Shown here: positions 16,939-26,983 of the stretch, one piece after another | How the letters are laid out: each line of letters starts with the position of its first letter | Numbering within the stretch: position 1 is the first letter of the stretch | Assembly: GCF_024347415.1 (NCBI RefSeq) | Contig: NZ_AP025477.1 | Span: forward strand, 1,054,001-1,118,000 | From: Vibrio crassostreae | Lineage (GTDB): Bacteria > Pseudomonadota > Gammaproteobacteria > Enterobacterales > Vibrionaceae | Length of the DNA: 64,000 nt | Direction: 5' to 3' | Position numbers and translations under genes: made by a program | The notes under the pieces: model-generated | What the model was told of the DNA's origin: nothing | The model's input: only the letters and a program-made list of their open reading frames with translations | Database searches by the model: none

Positions 16939-18246
16939 ATGACTGACTGGAAAAATCAATTCGCCGAAAAAATCATCTCGTTGGAGTCGGCAGTAGGCAA
17001 AATTGAATCGGGCGATAAAATCTGGGCTGGTGGCTTGTTGTCGATGCCAGTTATTTTTCTACAGGAACTCGACAAACACCTGAACCAATTTCACGGCTGT
17101 GAGCTATACACAGGCCTAATGACTTACCCATACGAATTCCTAAAACCTCAATATAAAGAGAACTTCAAACACATCAGTCTTTTCATGGGCCCGCTAGAGC
17201 GCAAGTGCCAGCATGGCGGTAACATTGAAGTCATGAACTTCCACTTCTCAAACTTCAAGCAAACGTTCGCAAAACTACAACCAAACACAGTCATTATTGA
17301 GGTGACTCCACCAAATGCTGATGGTTACGTAAGCCTAGGCGCGTGTGGCGGTGTTGGCAGCAAAGAAGCCCTGAAGTACGCAGAAAAAGTCCTTTTCGTG
17401 GTGAACGACCAACAGCCATTCATCGGCAACAAGGATAACCTTATTCATATTGACTACGCTGACTTCATTATTGAAGGCCACCACAGTGTTGCCACGCCAA
17501 AAGCGGGCGAATCAAGCGAACTAGAGCAACAAATTGCCGAGCACGTTAGTCCCTACATTAAAGACGGCATGACGGTACAAATTGGTATTGGTACCATTTC
17601 TAATGCAATGGGCATGGCGCTACGAGACCGCAAAGACTTGGGTATCCACACTGAGATGTTTACCGAATCTTTGATGGAAATGTGTAAAGCGGGCGCGGTG
17701 AGCGGCAAGCTAAAAAACTACAAGCCGAACAAAATCATCACTGCATTTGCAGCCGGTCCTCAAGAAGTGATGGACTTCCTGCACAACAACGAAGCAATTG
17801 AAATGGGTGGTATGGCCGATGTGGTCGACGCTTACGAAGTCGCCAAAAACGACAACTTCGTTTCAATCAACACCTGTGTCATGGTTGATGTGGTTGGTCA
17901 AGTCGCGTCTGAAGGCGTCGGCTTCTCACAAATTTCTGGCTCTGGCGGTCAGCTTGACTTCGTTCGCGCGGCGGGCATGTCTAAAGGCGGCGTCAGCATT
18001 CTGGCCCTATCTTCAACACGTGATGGTAAAGAAGGTCTGGAGTCAAACATCCGCATTGCACTTCCAACAGGAACACCTATCACTACGCCTCGCAACGACA
18101 CGCAAGTTGTTGTCACCGAATACGGCGCAGCCGACCTACGTGGTTTGACGACGCCACAACGCGTGAAAACCCTCATCAACATTGCTCACCCAAAGTTTAG
18201 AGATGAGCTTCTAGAGCAAGCGACAAAACTTGGTTTGGCTAAATAA
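16939..18246 (+). CDS. Acetyl-CoA hydrolase/transferase family CoA-transferase
   Basis: A 435-residue class I-type CoA transferase resembling 4-hydroxybutyrate or butyrate:acetate CoA-transferases. Visible features are the N-terminal half-domain (DKIWAGGLLSMPVIFLQEL), VQIGIGTISNAM, and GIHTEMFTES, where Glu239 is the likely thioester-forming glutamate. Near the C-terminus is VVVTEYGAADLRGLTTPQR. It probably activates a carboxylate by moving CoA from acetyl-CoA, feeding the FadB/FadA-like enzymes encoded directly downstream. An open frame extends 27 codons upstream, but only the ATG at 16939 gives the family N-terminus. It is the first gene of a three-gene operon. Confidence 0.88.
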   Translation: MTDWKNQFAEKIISLESAVGKIESGDKIWAGGLLSMPVIFLQELDKHLNQFHGCELYTGLMTYPYEFLKPQYKENFKHISLFMGPLERKCQHGGNIEVMNFHFSNFKQTFAKLQPNTVIIEVTPPNADGYVSLGACGGVGSKEALKYAEKVLFVVNDQQPFIGNKDNLIHIDYADFIIEGHHSVATPKAGESSELEQQIAEHVSPYIKDGMTVQIGIGTISNAMGMALRDRKDLGIHTEMFTESLMEMCKAGAVSGKLKNYKPNKIITAFAAGPQEVMDFLHNNEAIEMGGMADVVDAYEVAKNDNFVSINTCVMVDVVGQVASEGVGFSQISGSGGQLDFVRAAGMSKGGVSILALSSTRDGKEGLESNIRIALPTGTPITTPRNDTQVVVTEYGAADLRGLTTPQRVKTLINIAHPKFRDELLEQATKLGLAK

Positions 18247-18258
18247 GGAGTCCAGATT

Positions 18259-20415
18259 ATGTACAAAGGTCAATTTTTTACCCTAAATACACTGGGCGAC
18301 AAGCAATCGGTTGAACTAGTCTTCAACGCTGAAAAAGATCCAGTCAATACACTACGTAATGCCGCGCTAACAGAGCTTGAAGCGTGTATTACTCTTCTTG
18401 AACAAGATAAGCCAAAAGGCCTCATCATTCGTTCTGGAAAAAAGCTATTCAGTGCAGGTGCTGATGTGAAAGCCTTCCGCGATCTATTTAAAGACGGTGA
18501 CGCGGCGATTACACCTTTCCTAGATTGGGTACACTCTATCTACAACCGCATTGAAGATCTCGATTGCCCAAAAGTAGCGATCATCAATGGTGTAGCGGCG
18601 GGCGGCGGTGTTGAGCTGTCTTTATTAGCTGACTACCGCTTAGCAACTGCCGATGCGAAAATCAGTTTACCAGAAGTGAAACTTGGCATTATGCCTGGTT
18701 GGGGCGGCGTTACGCGTCTTCCACGTATCGTTGGCGTTGATACAGCTCTGGCTTGGCTGACTACAGGCAAAAATTTCTCAGCTGAGAAAGCGCTAAGTGA
18801 TCACGTGGTTGACGGTATCATTGAACCAAACCAAGAAAATCAGGTAGAGCAAGCGCTGCGCGTTATCGAGCGTGCGCAGTGCGGTGAACTGGACTGGCAG
18901 GCACGTCAATCAGAAAAATGTCAAGCCCTGCCAATCAATGACCTAGAGCTAGCGATGTCAGTTAATGTCGCTCGCGGCATGGTGGCAAAAGTGGCAGGCC
19001 CTCACTACCCTGCCCCTGGCATTATTCTCGATACCGTATTCAACGCTGCGCGTTGCACTCGTGATGAAGCGTTGAAAGTTGAAGCAAAAGGCATCGTGGC
19101 TTGTGCAGAAAGCGGGGTCGCTGATGCACTGGTGAATGTTTTCCTAAGCGATATGGCGGTAAAAGCGGCGGCGAAAAAGCACGCTGAACAGTCTGATGTG
19201 AGCAAAACGGCGCAAGTCGGCGTGATCGGCGCAGGCATCATGGGTGGTGGCATTGCCTATGTGAGTGCCGACCGTGGCATTGATGTGGTGATGAAAGACA
19301 TCAACAAGCAAGGTCTCGATCTTGGTCTATCAGAAGCGAACAACCTTTTAACCAAGCAAGTCGAACGTAACAAGAAAACCCCACGCGAGATGGGCAATGT
19401 CCTAAATCGCATCGTGCCGACACTGCACGACGCGACACTGGAAGACACCGACCTGATCATCGAAGCAGTGGTTGAAAACCCAATGGTGAAAGAGAAAGTA
19501 CTGGCTCAACTTGAAGAGACGGCACCTAACGCCATCATCGCATCAAATACATCAACGTTGATGATCAGTGGGCTAGCTCAGGCACTGAAAAAACCTGAAA
19601 ACTTCTGTGGTATCCACTTCTTTAACCCGGTACACCGTATGCCGCTAGTCGAAGTGATTCGTGGCGAAAAAACCTCAACGGAAACCATCGCCAAAGCGGT
19701 TAACTATGTTCTTCAATTAGGCAAAGTGCCTGTAGTAGTGAATGATTGTGCAGGCTTCTTGGTAAATCGCTGCCTAACCCCTTACTTCCTTGCATTCAAC
19801 CAACTGCTGGTAGACGGCGGTAACATTGCACAAGCAGACAAAGTGATGAGCAAAGGCTTTGGATGGCCAATGGGCCCAGCGCACCTTGCAGATGTGATTG
19901 GCCTTGATACGGCTAAGCACTGTATGGATGTGATGGATGAAGCCTTCCCTACTCGCTTAGGTAAGCCTCAAGTCAACCTGATCGAAATGCTTTGTGAGCG
20001 TGAACAGCTTGGTCAAAAATCTGAACACGGCTTCTATAGCTACCAAAAAGATCGTAAAGGTCGTCTACAGCTGTCACTCAGCATTGATACTCAAGTGCTA
20101 CTTGATAGCGAATGTGCTACTCCTGCGGTATTTAGCGATGAAGATGTGACCATGCGCATGATGCTACCAATGATGTTTGAGGCAATTCGCTGTCTAGATG
20201 AAGGCATCATCAGTTCTCCTCAAGAAGGCGATATCGCGTTTGTTTATGGTACGGGCTTCCCTCCATTCCGCGGTGGTATTTTCTACTACATGGACAGCCT
20301 TGGCCTCGATAACTTAGTGGAACTCGCGCAAAAATACGAAGCATTGGGCTCACTCTACGCGATACCTCAGGGTTTGATTGAACGTGCGAATAACAACCAA
20401 AGCTTTTACGCCTAA
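18259..20415 (+). CDS. FadB-like enoyl-CoA hydratase/3-hydroxyacyl-CoA dehydrogenase
   Basis: A 718-residue multifunctional beta-oxidation protein. The N-terminal crotonase domain has the oxyanion segment [13 protein letters not shown], with both acid/base glutamates at positions 119 and 139, the same numbering as E. coli FadB. The dehydrogenase part begins at [18 protein letters not shown] (NAD binding, about 322) and carries the catalytic-type His in [23 protein letters not shown] lies before the ATG, 12 bp after the CoA-transferase stop. Its partner thiolase gene follows 14 bp downstream. It is likely an accessory alpha subunit specialised for a particular chain type, since vibrios usually carry housekeeping fadBA and fadIJ elsewhere. 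Confidence 0.9.
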   Translation: MYKGQFFTLNTLGDKQSVELVFNAEKDPVNTLRNAALTELEACITLLEQDKPKGLIIRSGKKLFSAGADVKAFRDLFKDGDAAITPFLDWVHSIYNRIEDLDCPKVAIINGVAAGGGVELSLLADYRLATADAKISLPEVKLGIMPGWGGVTRLPRIVGVDTALAWLTTGKNFSAEKALSDHVVDGIIEPNQENQVEQALRVIERAQCGELDWQARQSEKCQALPINDLELAMSVNVARGMVAKVAGPHYPAPGIILDTVFNAARCTRDEALKVEAKGIVACAESGVADALVNVFLSDMAVKAAAKKHAEQSDVSKTAQVGVIGAGIMGGGIAYVSADRGIDVVMKDINKQGLDLGLSEANNLLTKQVERNKKTPREMGNVLNRIVPTLHDATLEDTDLIIEAVVENPMVKEKVLAQLEETAPNAIIASNTSTLMISGLAQALKKPENFCGIHFFNPVHRMPLVEVIRGEKTSTETIAKAVNYVLQLGKVPVVVNDCAGFLVNRCLTPYFLAFNQLLVDGGNIAQADKVMSKGFGWPMGPAHLADVIGLDTAKHCMDVMDEAFPTRLGKPQVNLIEMLCEREQLGQKSEHGFYSYQKDRKGRLQLSLSIDTQVLLDSECATPAVFSDEDVTMRMMLPMMFEAIRCLDEGIISSPQEGDIAFVYGTGFPPFRGGIFYYMDSLGLDNLVELAQKYEALGSLYAIPQGLIERANNNQSFYA

Positions 20416-20429
20416 TTAGGAGAAACAAA

Positions 20430-21590
20430 ATGAAAAATGTAGTGATTGTTGATGCTATCCGTACTCCTATGGGTAAATCAAAAAATGGTGTGTTCCGCCA
20501 CGTACGTGCCGACGATCTGTCTGCACACCTCATGAAAAGCATGATTAAGCGTCAACCTAACCTCGATGTAACGCTTATCGACGACGTCATTTGGGGCTGC
20601 GTGCAACAAACTGAAGAGCAAGGTGCGAATCTAGCTCGCGTCGCGGCTTTGCAAGCTGGCCTTCCTGAGACAGTACCCGCAACCACAGTCAACAGATTGT
20701 GTGGATCATCAATGGATGCATTACACATGGCAACACGTGCCATTAAAGCTGGCGACTCAGATGTAGTGCTAGTCGGTGGTGTTGAACACATGGGCCACGT
20801 GCCAATGACAAAAGGCATCAGCATGAACCCATATAATCGCAACATGGCGCAAGCCTCTGCGATGATGGGACTAACTGCAGAAGCCCTTGGCAAGATGCAT
20901 AGCGTATCGCGTGAAGAACAAGATGAGCTAGGCGCTCGTTCTCATCGTCTTGCTCATCAAGCCACCCTTGAAGGTCGCTTTGATAACGAGATTGTCCCAA
21001 CACAAGGCCACGATACTGAGGGGCTGCCGATTTTAGTCAAACACGATGAAGTTATTCGGCCTGAAACCACGGCAGAGTCACTGTCTACGCTTCGCCCTGT
21101 ATTCGACCCACGCGGCACAGTCACTGCGGGCACTTCCTCTGCCTTGTCTGACGGCGCGTCATGTCTACTGGTGATGAGTGAAGAAAAAGCCATCGAACTG
21201 GGATTAAAAGTAAGAGCACGCGTAATTGCTGCGACCAGCGCAGGTGTTCCTGCTGCGATCATGGGTTATGGTCCAGTTCCAGCAACACAAAAAGCGCTGA
21301 AGAAAGCAGAATTAAGCATTGACCAAATCGACTTTGCTGAAGTCAACGAAGCGTTTGCTGCTCAAGCGATTCCTTGTCTAAAAGACCTTGGGTTGTGGGA
21401 GCAACGTGATGACAAAGTAAACTTGCATGGTGGTGCGATTTCACTCGGTCACCCACTCGGTTGTTCTGGGGCGCGCATTGTCGGTTCTCTGATCAACATC
21501 ATGGAGCAGCGTGGCGGGCGCTACGGCCTTGCGACCATGTGTATTGGTATGGGCCAAGGTATCGCAACCATTATTGAACGCATTGAATAA
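20430..21590 (+). CDS. FadA-like acetyl-CoA C-acyltransferase (3-ketoacyl-CoA thiolase)
   Basis: A 386-residue thiolase that cleaves 3-ketoacyl-CoA to acetyl-CoA plus a shortened acyl-CoA. The nucleophile Cys91 sits in [16 protein letters not shown], His341 in [16 protein letters not shown], and the second active-site Cys371 in [10 protein letters not shown]. The length equals the FadA beta subunit of the gammaproteobacterial complex. An AGGAG site precedes the ATG. It is the last gene of the CoA-transferase-fadB-fadA operon, followed by a strong terminator. Confidence 0.92.
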   Translation: MKNVVIVDAIRTPMGKSKNGVFRHVRADDLSAHLMKSMIKRQPNLDVTLIDDVIWGCVQQTEEQGANLARVAALQAGLPETVPATTVNRLCGSSMDALHMATRAIKAGDSDVVLVGGVEHMGHVPMTKGISMNPYNRNMAQASAMMGLTAEALGKMHSVSREEQDELGARSHRLAHQATLEGRFDNEIVPTQGHDTEGLPILVKHDEVIRPETTAESLSTLRPVFDPRGTVTAGTSSALSDGASCLLVMSEEKAIELGLKVRARVIAATSAGVPAAIMGYGPVPATQKALKKAELSIDQIDFAEVNEAFAAQAIPCLKDLGLWEQRDDKVNLHGGAISLGHPLGCSGARIVGSLINIMEQRGGRYGLATMCIGMGQGIATIIERIE

Positions 21591-21613
21591 AGAAGACTGA
21601 AGTTAACCAAAGC

Positions 21614-21646
21614 CAAAGAGCTCTGTCCTACCCAGAGCTCTTTTTC
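21614..21646 (+). terminator. Terminator of the beta-oxidation operon
   Basis: AAAGAGCTCTG and CAGAGCTCTTTTT form an 11-bp stem with a T-run, 24 bp after the thiolase stop. Confidence 0.92.
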
Positions 21647-21768
21647 GCCACAAGTTAACTTGGAAGGAAAGACCCTACATAATTGAATTTTTTGTTTTTA
21701 AATTCACGTTATTATCATTGTCGAAACAAACATTCTGTTCCTATAAATAACCACCTTCGGTGAAAATT

Positions 21769-23133
21769 ATGAAAAAATTTACCTTAACCACACTCACATT
21801 CGCACTCGTATCAGCATCTGCTCACGCAAATGTACCAGCAGAACATCCACTAGCTAAGTACCTGAATGCGCCGGGTGCCTCGGTAAACTTGCCAGTTACC
21901 GCTGCAAAACAGTCTTTTGAACTTGATTTTGTGCAAGGCGCGTACGACAGCTTCGAAAGCTTCCATGCTCAAATGGGTGGTGACCATGCGCTGTATTACA
22001 TGACCAACTTCAGCACTGTAATGCGCACCGACAATGTTAATCCTGCGACCGAGCAAAAAATATTGGCGCGCAATATCAATAACGAAATCGGTAACATCAC
22101 TGTCAAGACTGACAGCGAAGGTGAACTGAAGATGGATGACTACTTCGTTCATCCAACATTCCGTCACCAAGGGGTGATGATGATCCACAAAGGCGAAGTG
22201 GTGTACGAAGCATACCCGGGTATGAAACCAACGGATTCACACGTTTGGATGTCATCATCAAAGACACTGACTGGTCTTATCACGGCAATGCTTGCGGAAG
22301 ACGGTAAGTTAGATATGAGTGCTTCAACCACGAAATACGTACCTGAACTTAAAGGCACCGCATGGGACAACGTCACTATCCTTGACTTGGTTAACCATAC
22401 AGCTGGTCTTAATCACGAAGAGAGTAACGAATCTATCCTAGACCCTGAAGGTGTATTCGTGCGCTTCATTAGTTCTGCACTTGGCACTACCAATGGCTGC
22501 ACTACAGGTGAAACATGGTTTGACGTACTTAAAGAAGTGCAACCACTAGAAAACGAAAAACCTGGTGACCGTTTCCGCTACTCTTCACTTAACACGCACG
22601 TACTAGGCCAAGTAATTCAAAATGCAACTAATAAACGTTGGACTGACGTTGCAGAAGAGCGCATTTGGGGTAAATTGGGTGCACGCATGCCGCTACAGGT
22701 TCACCTAACGCCTGACGGCACACCACTGAACCTAGCGATTATGTCTTCGACACTAGAAGATTTCGCGAAGTACGCAACCATGTACACACCAAGCTGGGAT
22801 AAGGTAGCACACGAGCAGGTAGTCACAGCGACTCTACTTGAACGTATTCGTTCAGCTGGTAACGCAGACGCATTTGTAGGCGGTCACAAAGAAAACCAAG
22901 CGATTGGTCTATTTGGTGAAAAACCAGTGAAAGGTGCCTATCAGTTCGACTTCATTTTTGAAGATGGTGCCATGTACAAACACGGCAACTCTGGTCAAGG
23001 TGTCTACGTTGATCCATCGCGTGACTTTGCAGCCGTTTACTTCGGTGCAACACCTTATGTGAAGCCTTACGGTGAGATTAAAGCACCAGCTTACTTCCGC
23101 AAAGTGGCAGAACAGCTAGATAACGCGAAGTAA
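21769..23133 (+). CDS. Exported serine hydrolase, beta-lactamase family
   Basis: A 454-residue protein with a Sec signal peptide (MKKFTLTTLTFALVSASAHA). The PF00144-type fold shows S162-S-S-K165 in HVWMSSSKTLTGL, Tyr271 in FRYSSLNTH, and H405-G406 in MYKHGNSGQG, the expected catalytic set. About 130 residues precede the catalytic core. Members include class C beta-lactamases, esterases and 6-aminohexanoate-dimer hydrolases, so the substrate is open. The ATG at 21769 with GGTGA upstream is preferred to a GTG three codons earlier. A LysR gene follows in the same direction after a terminator. Confidence 0.86.
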   Translation: MKKFTLTTLTFALVSASAHANVPAEHPLAKYLNAPGASVNLPVTAAKQSFELDFVQGAYDSFESFHAQMGGDHALYYMTNFSTVMRTDNVNPATEQKILARNINNEIGNITVKTDSEGELKMDDYFVHPTFRHQGVMMIHKGEVVYEAYPGMKPTDSHVWMSSSKTLTGLITAMLAEDGKLDMSASTTKYVPELKGTAWDNVTILDLVNHTAGLNHEESNESILDPEGVFVRFISSALGTTNGCTTGETWFDVLKEVQPLENEKPGDRFRYSSLNTHVLGQVIQNATNKRWTDVAEERIWGKLGARMPLQVHLTPDGTPLNLAIMSSTLEDFAKYATMYTPSWDKVAHEQVVTATLLERIRSAGNADAFVGGHKENQAIGLFGEKPVKGAYQFDFIFEDGAMYKHGNSGQGVYVDPSRDFAAVYFGATPYVKPYGEIKAPAYFRKVAEQLDNAK

Positions 23134-23159
23134 ACAAAATCAATTATCGGGATAAAACC

Positions 23160-23190
23160 AAAGCCTAAGCAAAAACGCTTAGGCTTTTTA
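23160..23190 (+). terminator. Terminator of the serine hydrolase gene
   Basis: AAAGCCTAAGC and GCTTAGGCTTTTTA pair perfectly around AAAAAC, 27 bp after the stop codon. Confidence 0.92.
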
Positions 23191-23286
23191 GTCGATAGCA
23201 ATTTTTTAACCTTGGTTGACGTACGCTCATGACAAAGGGCCAACAACCCCGTATCTTATACATTATTCTCGCGACAAGGTTGCTCT

Positions 23287-24180
23287 ATGATTTCAATTGA
23301 ACAGATTCACGCGTTTACCCTGGTGTACCAACATGGCTCCTACAGTGCCGCCGCTCGCGCCGCACAAAAAGAGCGCAGTACAATTCGCGAGCAAGTGGTG
23401 ACCTTAGAAGATATTGTCGGAGTTGAGCTGTTCCACATTGAGGGACGAAAAGCAAAACCCACCGATGCCGCACACCAGCTCATCTCTCGTGCCACCAACC
23501 TAAGTAAACAAGCCCAAGATTTTGAGTTAACCGCCTTTTCTCTACTCAATGATCCACTCGAAAAATTGATCGTCATGCATGATGATCAAATTCCAAGTGC
23601 ATGGCTGAGTAATGCCATCATAGAGATCAAAGAACAATACCCTCAATTGACCATTGACGTTATGTGCGCCTCAAGAGAGTACGCTTACGAGTGCCTCGAG
23701 CAGAACCAATGCCACATTGCGATAATGGCTACCGAAGACTCACCCAGAACGCAAGCTCGAATTGATTCTCTTTATATCGGCAATATCGCTCTTGGTGCTT
23801 ATATCAGCCCTCACGCCTCTCTCGCCCAACAGCCAAATGTCGCGATTAATCAACTCAGGCTCGAAACCCAATTTGAACTGTCTCAAACTCAGGAAGGGGA
23901 TTTAGGCTGCTTTCGCATCTCAAATACGATAGAAAAAGTAAGTTCAGTCAATTTGGCCTGTGCTCTGCTCGCACAAGGCGGCTGGATAGCCTTATCTATT
24001 CCCATGGCTGAGCCATTTGTCCAACAAGGTCTACTCCTACCACTTTCACTGAGTGAAGCGACGCGCAATTACACGCGAGGCTTATGTCTGTTTTTTGGTC
24101 TTACTAGCAATAATCGAGAAGAGATTCGCTTCGCGTTGGATTGCTTTAATCGCCATGCAGCACCTTTTTTATTAAGTTAA
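23287..24180 (+). CDS. LysR-family regulator, paralogue 1
   Basis: A 297-residue LysR-type protein. The N-terminal winged HTH is MISIEQIHAFTLVYQHGSYSAAARAAQKERSTIREQV (here broken for display), followed by a periplasmic-binding-like effector domain. The HTH is strikingly similar to those at 24210-25118 and 30979-31869 (shared pattern IEQ-x2-x-F-x7-SYS-A-x-R, then R-x-TIRE/TVRE). It lies just after the serine hydrolase gene and converges with the second LysR gene. Probable regulator of one of the nearby hydrolase genes. Confidence 0.9.
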   Translation: MISIEQIHAFTLVYQHGSYSAAARAAQKERSTIREQVVTLEDIVGVELFHIEGRKAKPTDAAHQLISRATNLSKQAQDFELTAFSLLNDPLEKLIVMHDDQIPSAWLSNAIIEIKEQYPQLTIDVMCASREYAYECLEQNQCHIAIMATEDSPRTQARIDSLYIGNIALGAYISPHASLAQQPNVAINQLRLETQFELSQTQEGDLGCFRISNTIEKVSSVNLACALLAQGGWIALSIPMAEPFVQQGLLLPLSLSEATRNYTRGLCLFFGLTSNNREEIRFALDCFNRHAAPFLLS

Positions 24181-24209
24181 AGAGATCCGTTCTCAGCCAA
24201 AAAACCTTG

Positions 24210-25118
24210 CTAACAGAAATGCCCCTTTTCGGTCAGATAGTCTTTTGCTTGGCTAACAATAAGTTGCTTTATATCTGTAATCGTCTGGTTAGATTGCAAC
24301 GCATACGTTTGGAAAAACGCAATGCCAACACTGTATGGTCGTGTCAGCTCTTTGAGTGGCAACTCTTTAACCCACCCAGCTTTTTCATAGCGAGCGGCAT
24401 CAAGTCTGTTTAGTGCGCTCCAACCTCCGTATTGTAGTAACTCTACGATCAGATCAGTATTACTCACTACACAGTGACTATTTGAATGCTTCATTGCATT
24501 TAATGGTAAAACATCAATATTTTCACTGACAAATTGCATCTCCTCAGTCAAATCAAGTAGAGAAACAGCAGGATTAAGAAATAGCGACGAGCTTGGATGC
24601 GCATAGGCCGAGAATAGCGATACGCCAAGATACGTCACCTCGACTTTTTCATTTGGAAATGCCTGGCCTTGATTAGCCAAAATCGCAAAGTGTGCCTCTC
24701 CCTCTTCTAATAACCTCAAGCTTTCTAGGCGGTTCTTGTGCAATAGTCTGAGTTTAAGCCCTTGATAACGCGACGCTATTGATTGCTCAATCGCACATAA
24801 AAACGCTGTTGGCAGTACGGTCTCATGGAGTATGGTTAGCTCGGTCAGGTCTGTGTCATACATCATTCTTGCGCTATGTTCAAAGTCAGCGACTTGCTTA
24901 ATGATGTGTTTCGCCTTTGAATAGAGCTGAATGGCGGCGGGACTAGGCTCAAGTCGTTTGCCTTTAACGGTGAACAGTGTTTTTCCGATGTCAATTTCTA
25001 GGCCGATCACATGCTCCCTCACCGTAGCTCGGTCTTTGTTTATCATCCGACCCGCGGCGCTATAGCTATTCATTTCGTACGCAGCTTTAAAACTCGCCAA
25101 TTGTTCGATAGTCAACAT
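24210..25118 (-). CDS. LysR-family regulator, paralogue 2
   Basis: A 302-residue LysR protein whose HTH starts MLTIEQLASFKAAYEMNSYS. GAGGAG is well spaced before the ATG at 25118; the open frame runs 24 codons further upstream but has no RBS. It is transcribed divergently from the exported YtcJ-type amidohydrolase gene (25224), with a dyad (25174-25191) in the 105-bp gap. That is the classical arrangement of a LysR regulator and its target. The effector is unknown. Confidence 0.9.
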   Translation of the reverse strand: MLTIEQLASFKAAYEMNSYSAAGRMINKDRATVREHVIGLEIDIGKTLFTVKGKRLEPSPAAIQLYSKAKHIIKQVADFEHSARMMYDTDLTELTILHETVLPTAFLCAIEQSIASRYQGLKLRLLHKNRLESLRLLEEGEAHFAILANQGQAFPNEKVEVTYLGVSLFSAYAHPSSSLFLNPAVSLLDLTEEMQFVSENIDVLPLNAMKHSNSHCVVSNTDLIVELLQYGGWSALNRLDAARYEKAGWVKELPLKELTRPYSVGIAFFQTYALQSNQTITDIKQLIVSQAKDYLTEKGHFC

Positions 25119-25173
25119 ATCACTCCTCAACATATGGACGGGAAACCCCACCAGTATGCAGTTGAATGGATAA

Positions 25174-25191
25174 ATTGTACAACGATACAAT
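25174..25191. promoter_or_regulatory. Dyad in the LysR-amidohydrolase intergenic region
   Basis: ATTGTA-N6-TACAAT is a perfect 6-bp inverted repeat and contains the T-N11-A core expected of LysR boxes. It lies 33 bp before the amidohydrolase start and 55 bp before the LysR start. Confidence 0.55.
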
Positions 25192-25223
25192 AGAGACTCT
25201 TTAGCTCAGTCTGGTATAGAAAT

Positions 25224-26894
25224 ATGACAAAATCATTCAAAAAACACAGCCTAATAGCATTGATGAGTTCACTCAGCTTCGCCGCTTCAGCGCAAGCCCT
25301 CTCTCCGGTGCAATTACTCGTTAACGCTGACATTATCACCATGAACCCGGCCCAGCCTTCTGCTAACGCCATGGCGTATAAAGATGGTCACATCATCGCC
25401 ATTGGCGAAGAAGCAAAGGTACGCGCAGCGATTGACACGCCAGTTGACGCCACCGACCTCAATGGCCAAACGATCATTCCTGGTCTATTGGAAACCCACG
25501 ACCACCTATTCTTGTCCAGCGGTTCATCAGTCCTTACCGACGTTGCCCCTTTTTCGACGCCAAAGCTTGCTGATGCCTTGGTTAAGATCGGTAATACCGA
25601 AGCGAATGAAGACGGTTGGGTGAATGCGTTTGGCGCGGACCAAACCCTGTATGAAGAACGCCGTGGTCCTCATATCAGTGAGCTCGACGCGTTGCATCCT
25701 GATAAACCTGTTGCCATTTTTCACTTAAGCGGCCACGGTGTTTATGTGAACAGCAAAGCTCTTGAACTGGCAGGTGTTGATGAGACAACCCCTAACCCGC
25801 AAGGCGGAAATATCGAAAAAGATCAAGATGGCAAACTCACAGGATACCTTTCGGGACAACCTGCGATGTTTTTGGTTACCAATTACCCAACGGCCAACCA
25901 ACAGACCGCGCGTATTGCCGCTAAACAGCGCGCTCAAGTCGGTATCACAACCGCGTCTGATTTAAGTGTGATGAATCAACCTATTTTGGAGTTGTTATCC
26001 AACGTCACCGCCGAAGATGACTTTGCGGTGCGCTTGGTGGGTGGACTTTTCTCTACAGCGCCAAATTTTGCTGATCTAGCGAGTAGCGTCAGCGACTACG
26101 AGAACGAAAAATTTAAAGTACCCTTTGTTAAAACATGGACAGATGGTTCGATTCAAGGCGGAACGGGCAACCTTTCTAAAGGCTACTATGATGACAGCTT
26201 CGGAAGTGGCGGCGCACAAGGTACCCAAGAATACTTTAACCAGCAGATGATCGACATCTACGAATTTGGGCTATGGCCGGCATTCCACGCCAACGGAGAT
26301 GGTGCGACAGATATGGCTCTTAACGCCATTGAACATGCACAGAAAAGCACTAACAACCTCGAGATTCGCCCGCAATTGATTCACTCTCAATACACACGAC
26401 CGGATCAAATAAAGCGCATGGCTGAACTAAAGACCAATCCGACATTCTTTACCACGCATGTCTATTACTGGGGTGACTTGCACCACGACCATACGCTCGG
26501 TGCAGAGCGAGCGCAGCGATTGAGCGCAATGAAAGATGCATTTGACGCAGGCCTCAAGCCATCTATGCATAACGACAAACCCGTATCAGACATCGATCCG
26601 TTCTTGAATATGGAAATTTCTGTATTGCGCCAATCGTCATCGGGCCGTGTCCTTGGTGCCGACCAAGCGATTACACCATACCAAGCGTTGGAATCGTATA
26701 CAGTCAACGCAGCGTATCAATTTGGTATGGAAGACGTGGCAGGTAGCCTAGAAGTAGGAAAGTACGCTGACTTTGTCGTGCTTGACAGCAACCCACTAAC
26801 CGTTAAACCTGAAAAACTACGAAATATCAAAGTAAAAACGACGGTTATGAACGGTAACATTACCTACTCTGAAAACTCACCAGCCGCACTATAG
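25224..26894 (+). CDS. Exported YtcJ-type amidohydrolase
   Basis: A 556-residue amidohydrolase-3 protein with a signal peptide (cleavage near SAQA, residue 25). The beta-sandwich segment VQLLVNADIITMNPAQP is followed by the metal-binding strand GLLETHDHLF (His92, His94). Later come a HANGDGATDMAL segment and a C-terminal SLEVGKYADFVVLDSNPL, the usual YtcJ end. These enzymes hydrolyse amide-type bonds in small molecules; the periplasmic location is notable because many relatives are cytoplasmic. Probably controlled by the divergent LysR gene. The substrate cannot be deduced. Confidence 0.88.
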   Translation: MTKSFKKHSLIALMSSLSFAASAQALSPVQLLVNADIITMNPAQPSANAMAYKDGHIIAIGEEAKVRAAIDTPVDATDLNGQTIIPGLLETHDHLFLSSGSSVLTDVAPFSTPKLADALVKIGNTEANEDGWVNAFGADQTLYEERRGPHISELDALHPDKPVAIFHLSGHGVYVNSKALELAGVDETTPNPQGGNIEKDQDGKLTGYLSGQPAMFLVTNYPTANQQTARIAAKQRAQVGITTASDLSVMNQPILELLSNVTAEDDFAVRLVGGLFSTAPNFADLASSVSDYENEKFKVPFVKTWTDGSIQGGTGNLSKGYYDDSFGSGGAQGTQEYFNQQMIDIYEFGLWPAFHANGDGATDMALNAIEHAQKSTNNLEIRPQLIHSQYTRPDQIKRMAELKTNPTFFTTHVYYWGDLHHDHTLGAERAQRLSAMKDAFDAGLKPSMHNDKPVSDIDPFLNMEISVLRQSSSGRVLGADQAITPYQALESYTVNAAYQFGMEDVAGSLEVGKYADFVVLDSNPLTVKPEKLRNIKVKTTVMNGNITYSENSPAAL

Positions 26895-26912
26895 TGACTC
26901 ATTGAGCCAACA

Positions 26913-26945
26913 GGCCAGTCCTTAACCTACCACGGTGGACTGGCC
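26913..26945. repeat. Intergenic stem-loop
   Basis: GGCCAGTCC and GGACTGGCC form a perfect 9-bp stem with a 15-base loop, 19 bp after the amidohydrolase stop. No T-run follows. It could be an mRNA-stabilising or attenuating element before the next gene. Confidence 0.55.
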
Positions 26946-26983
26946 ACCAACAGATGTGTGCATAACAAAACACTGGAGAGACT

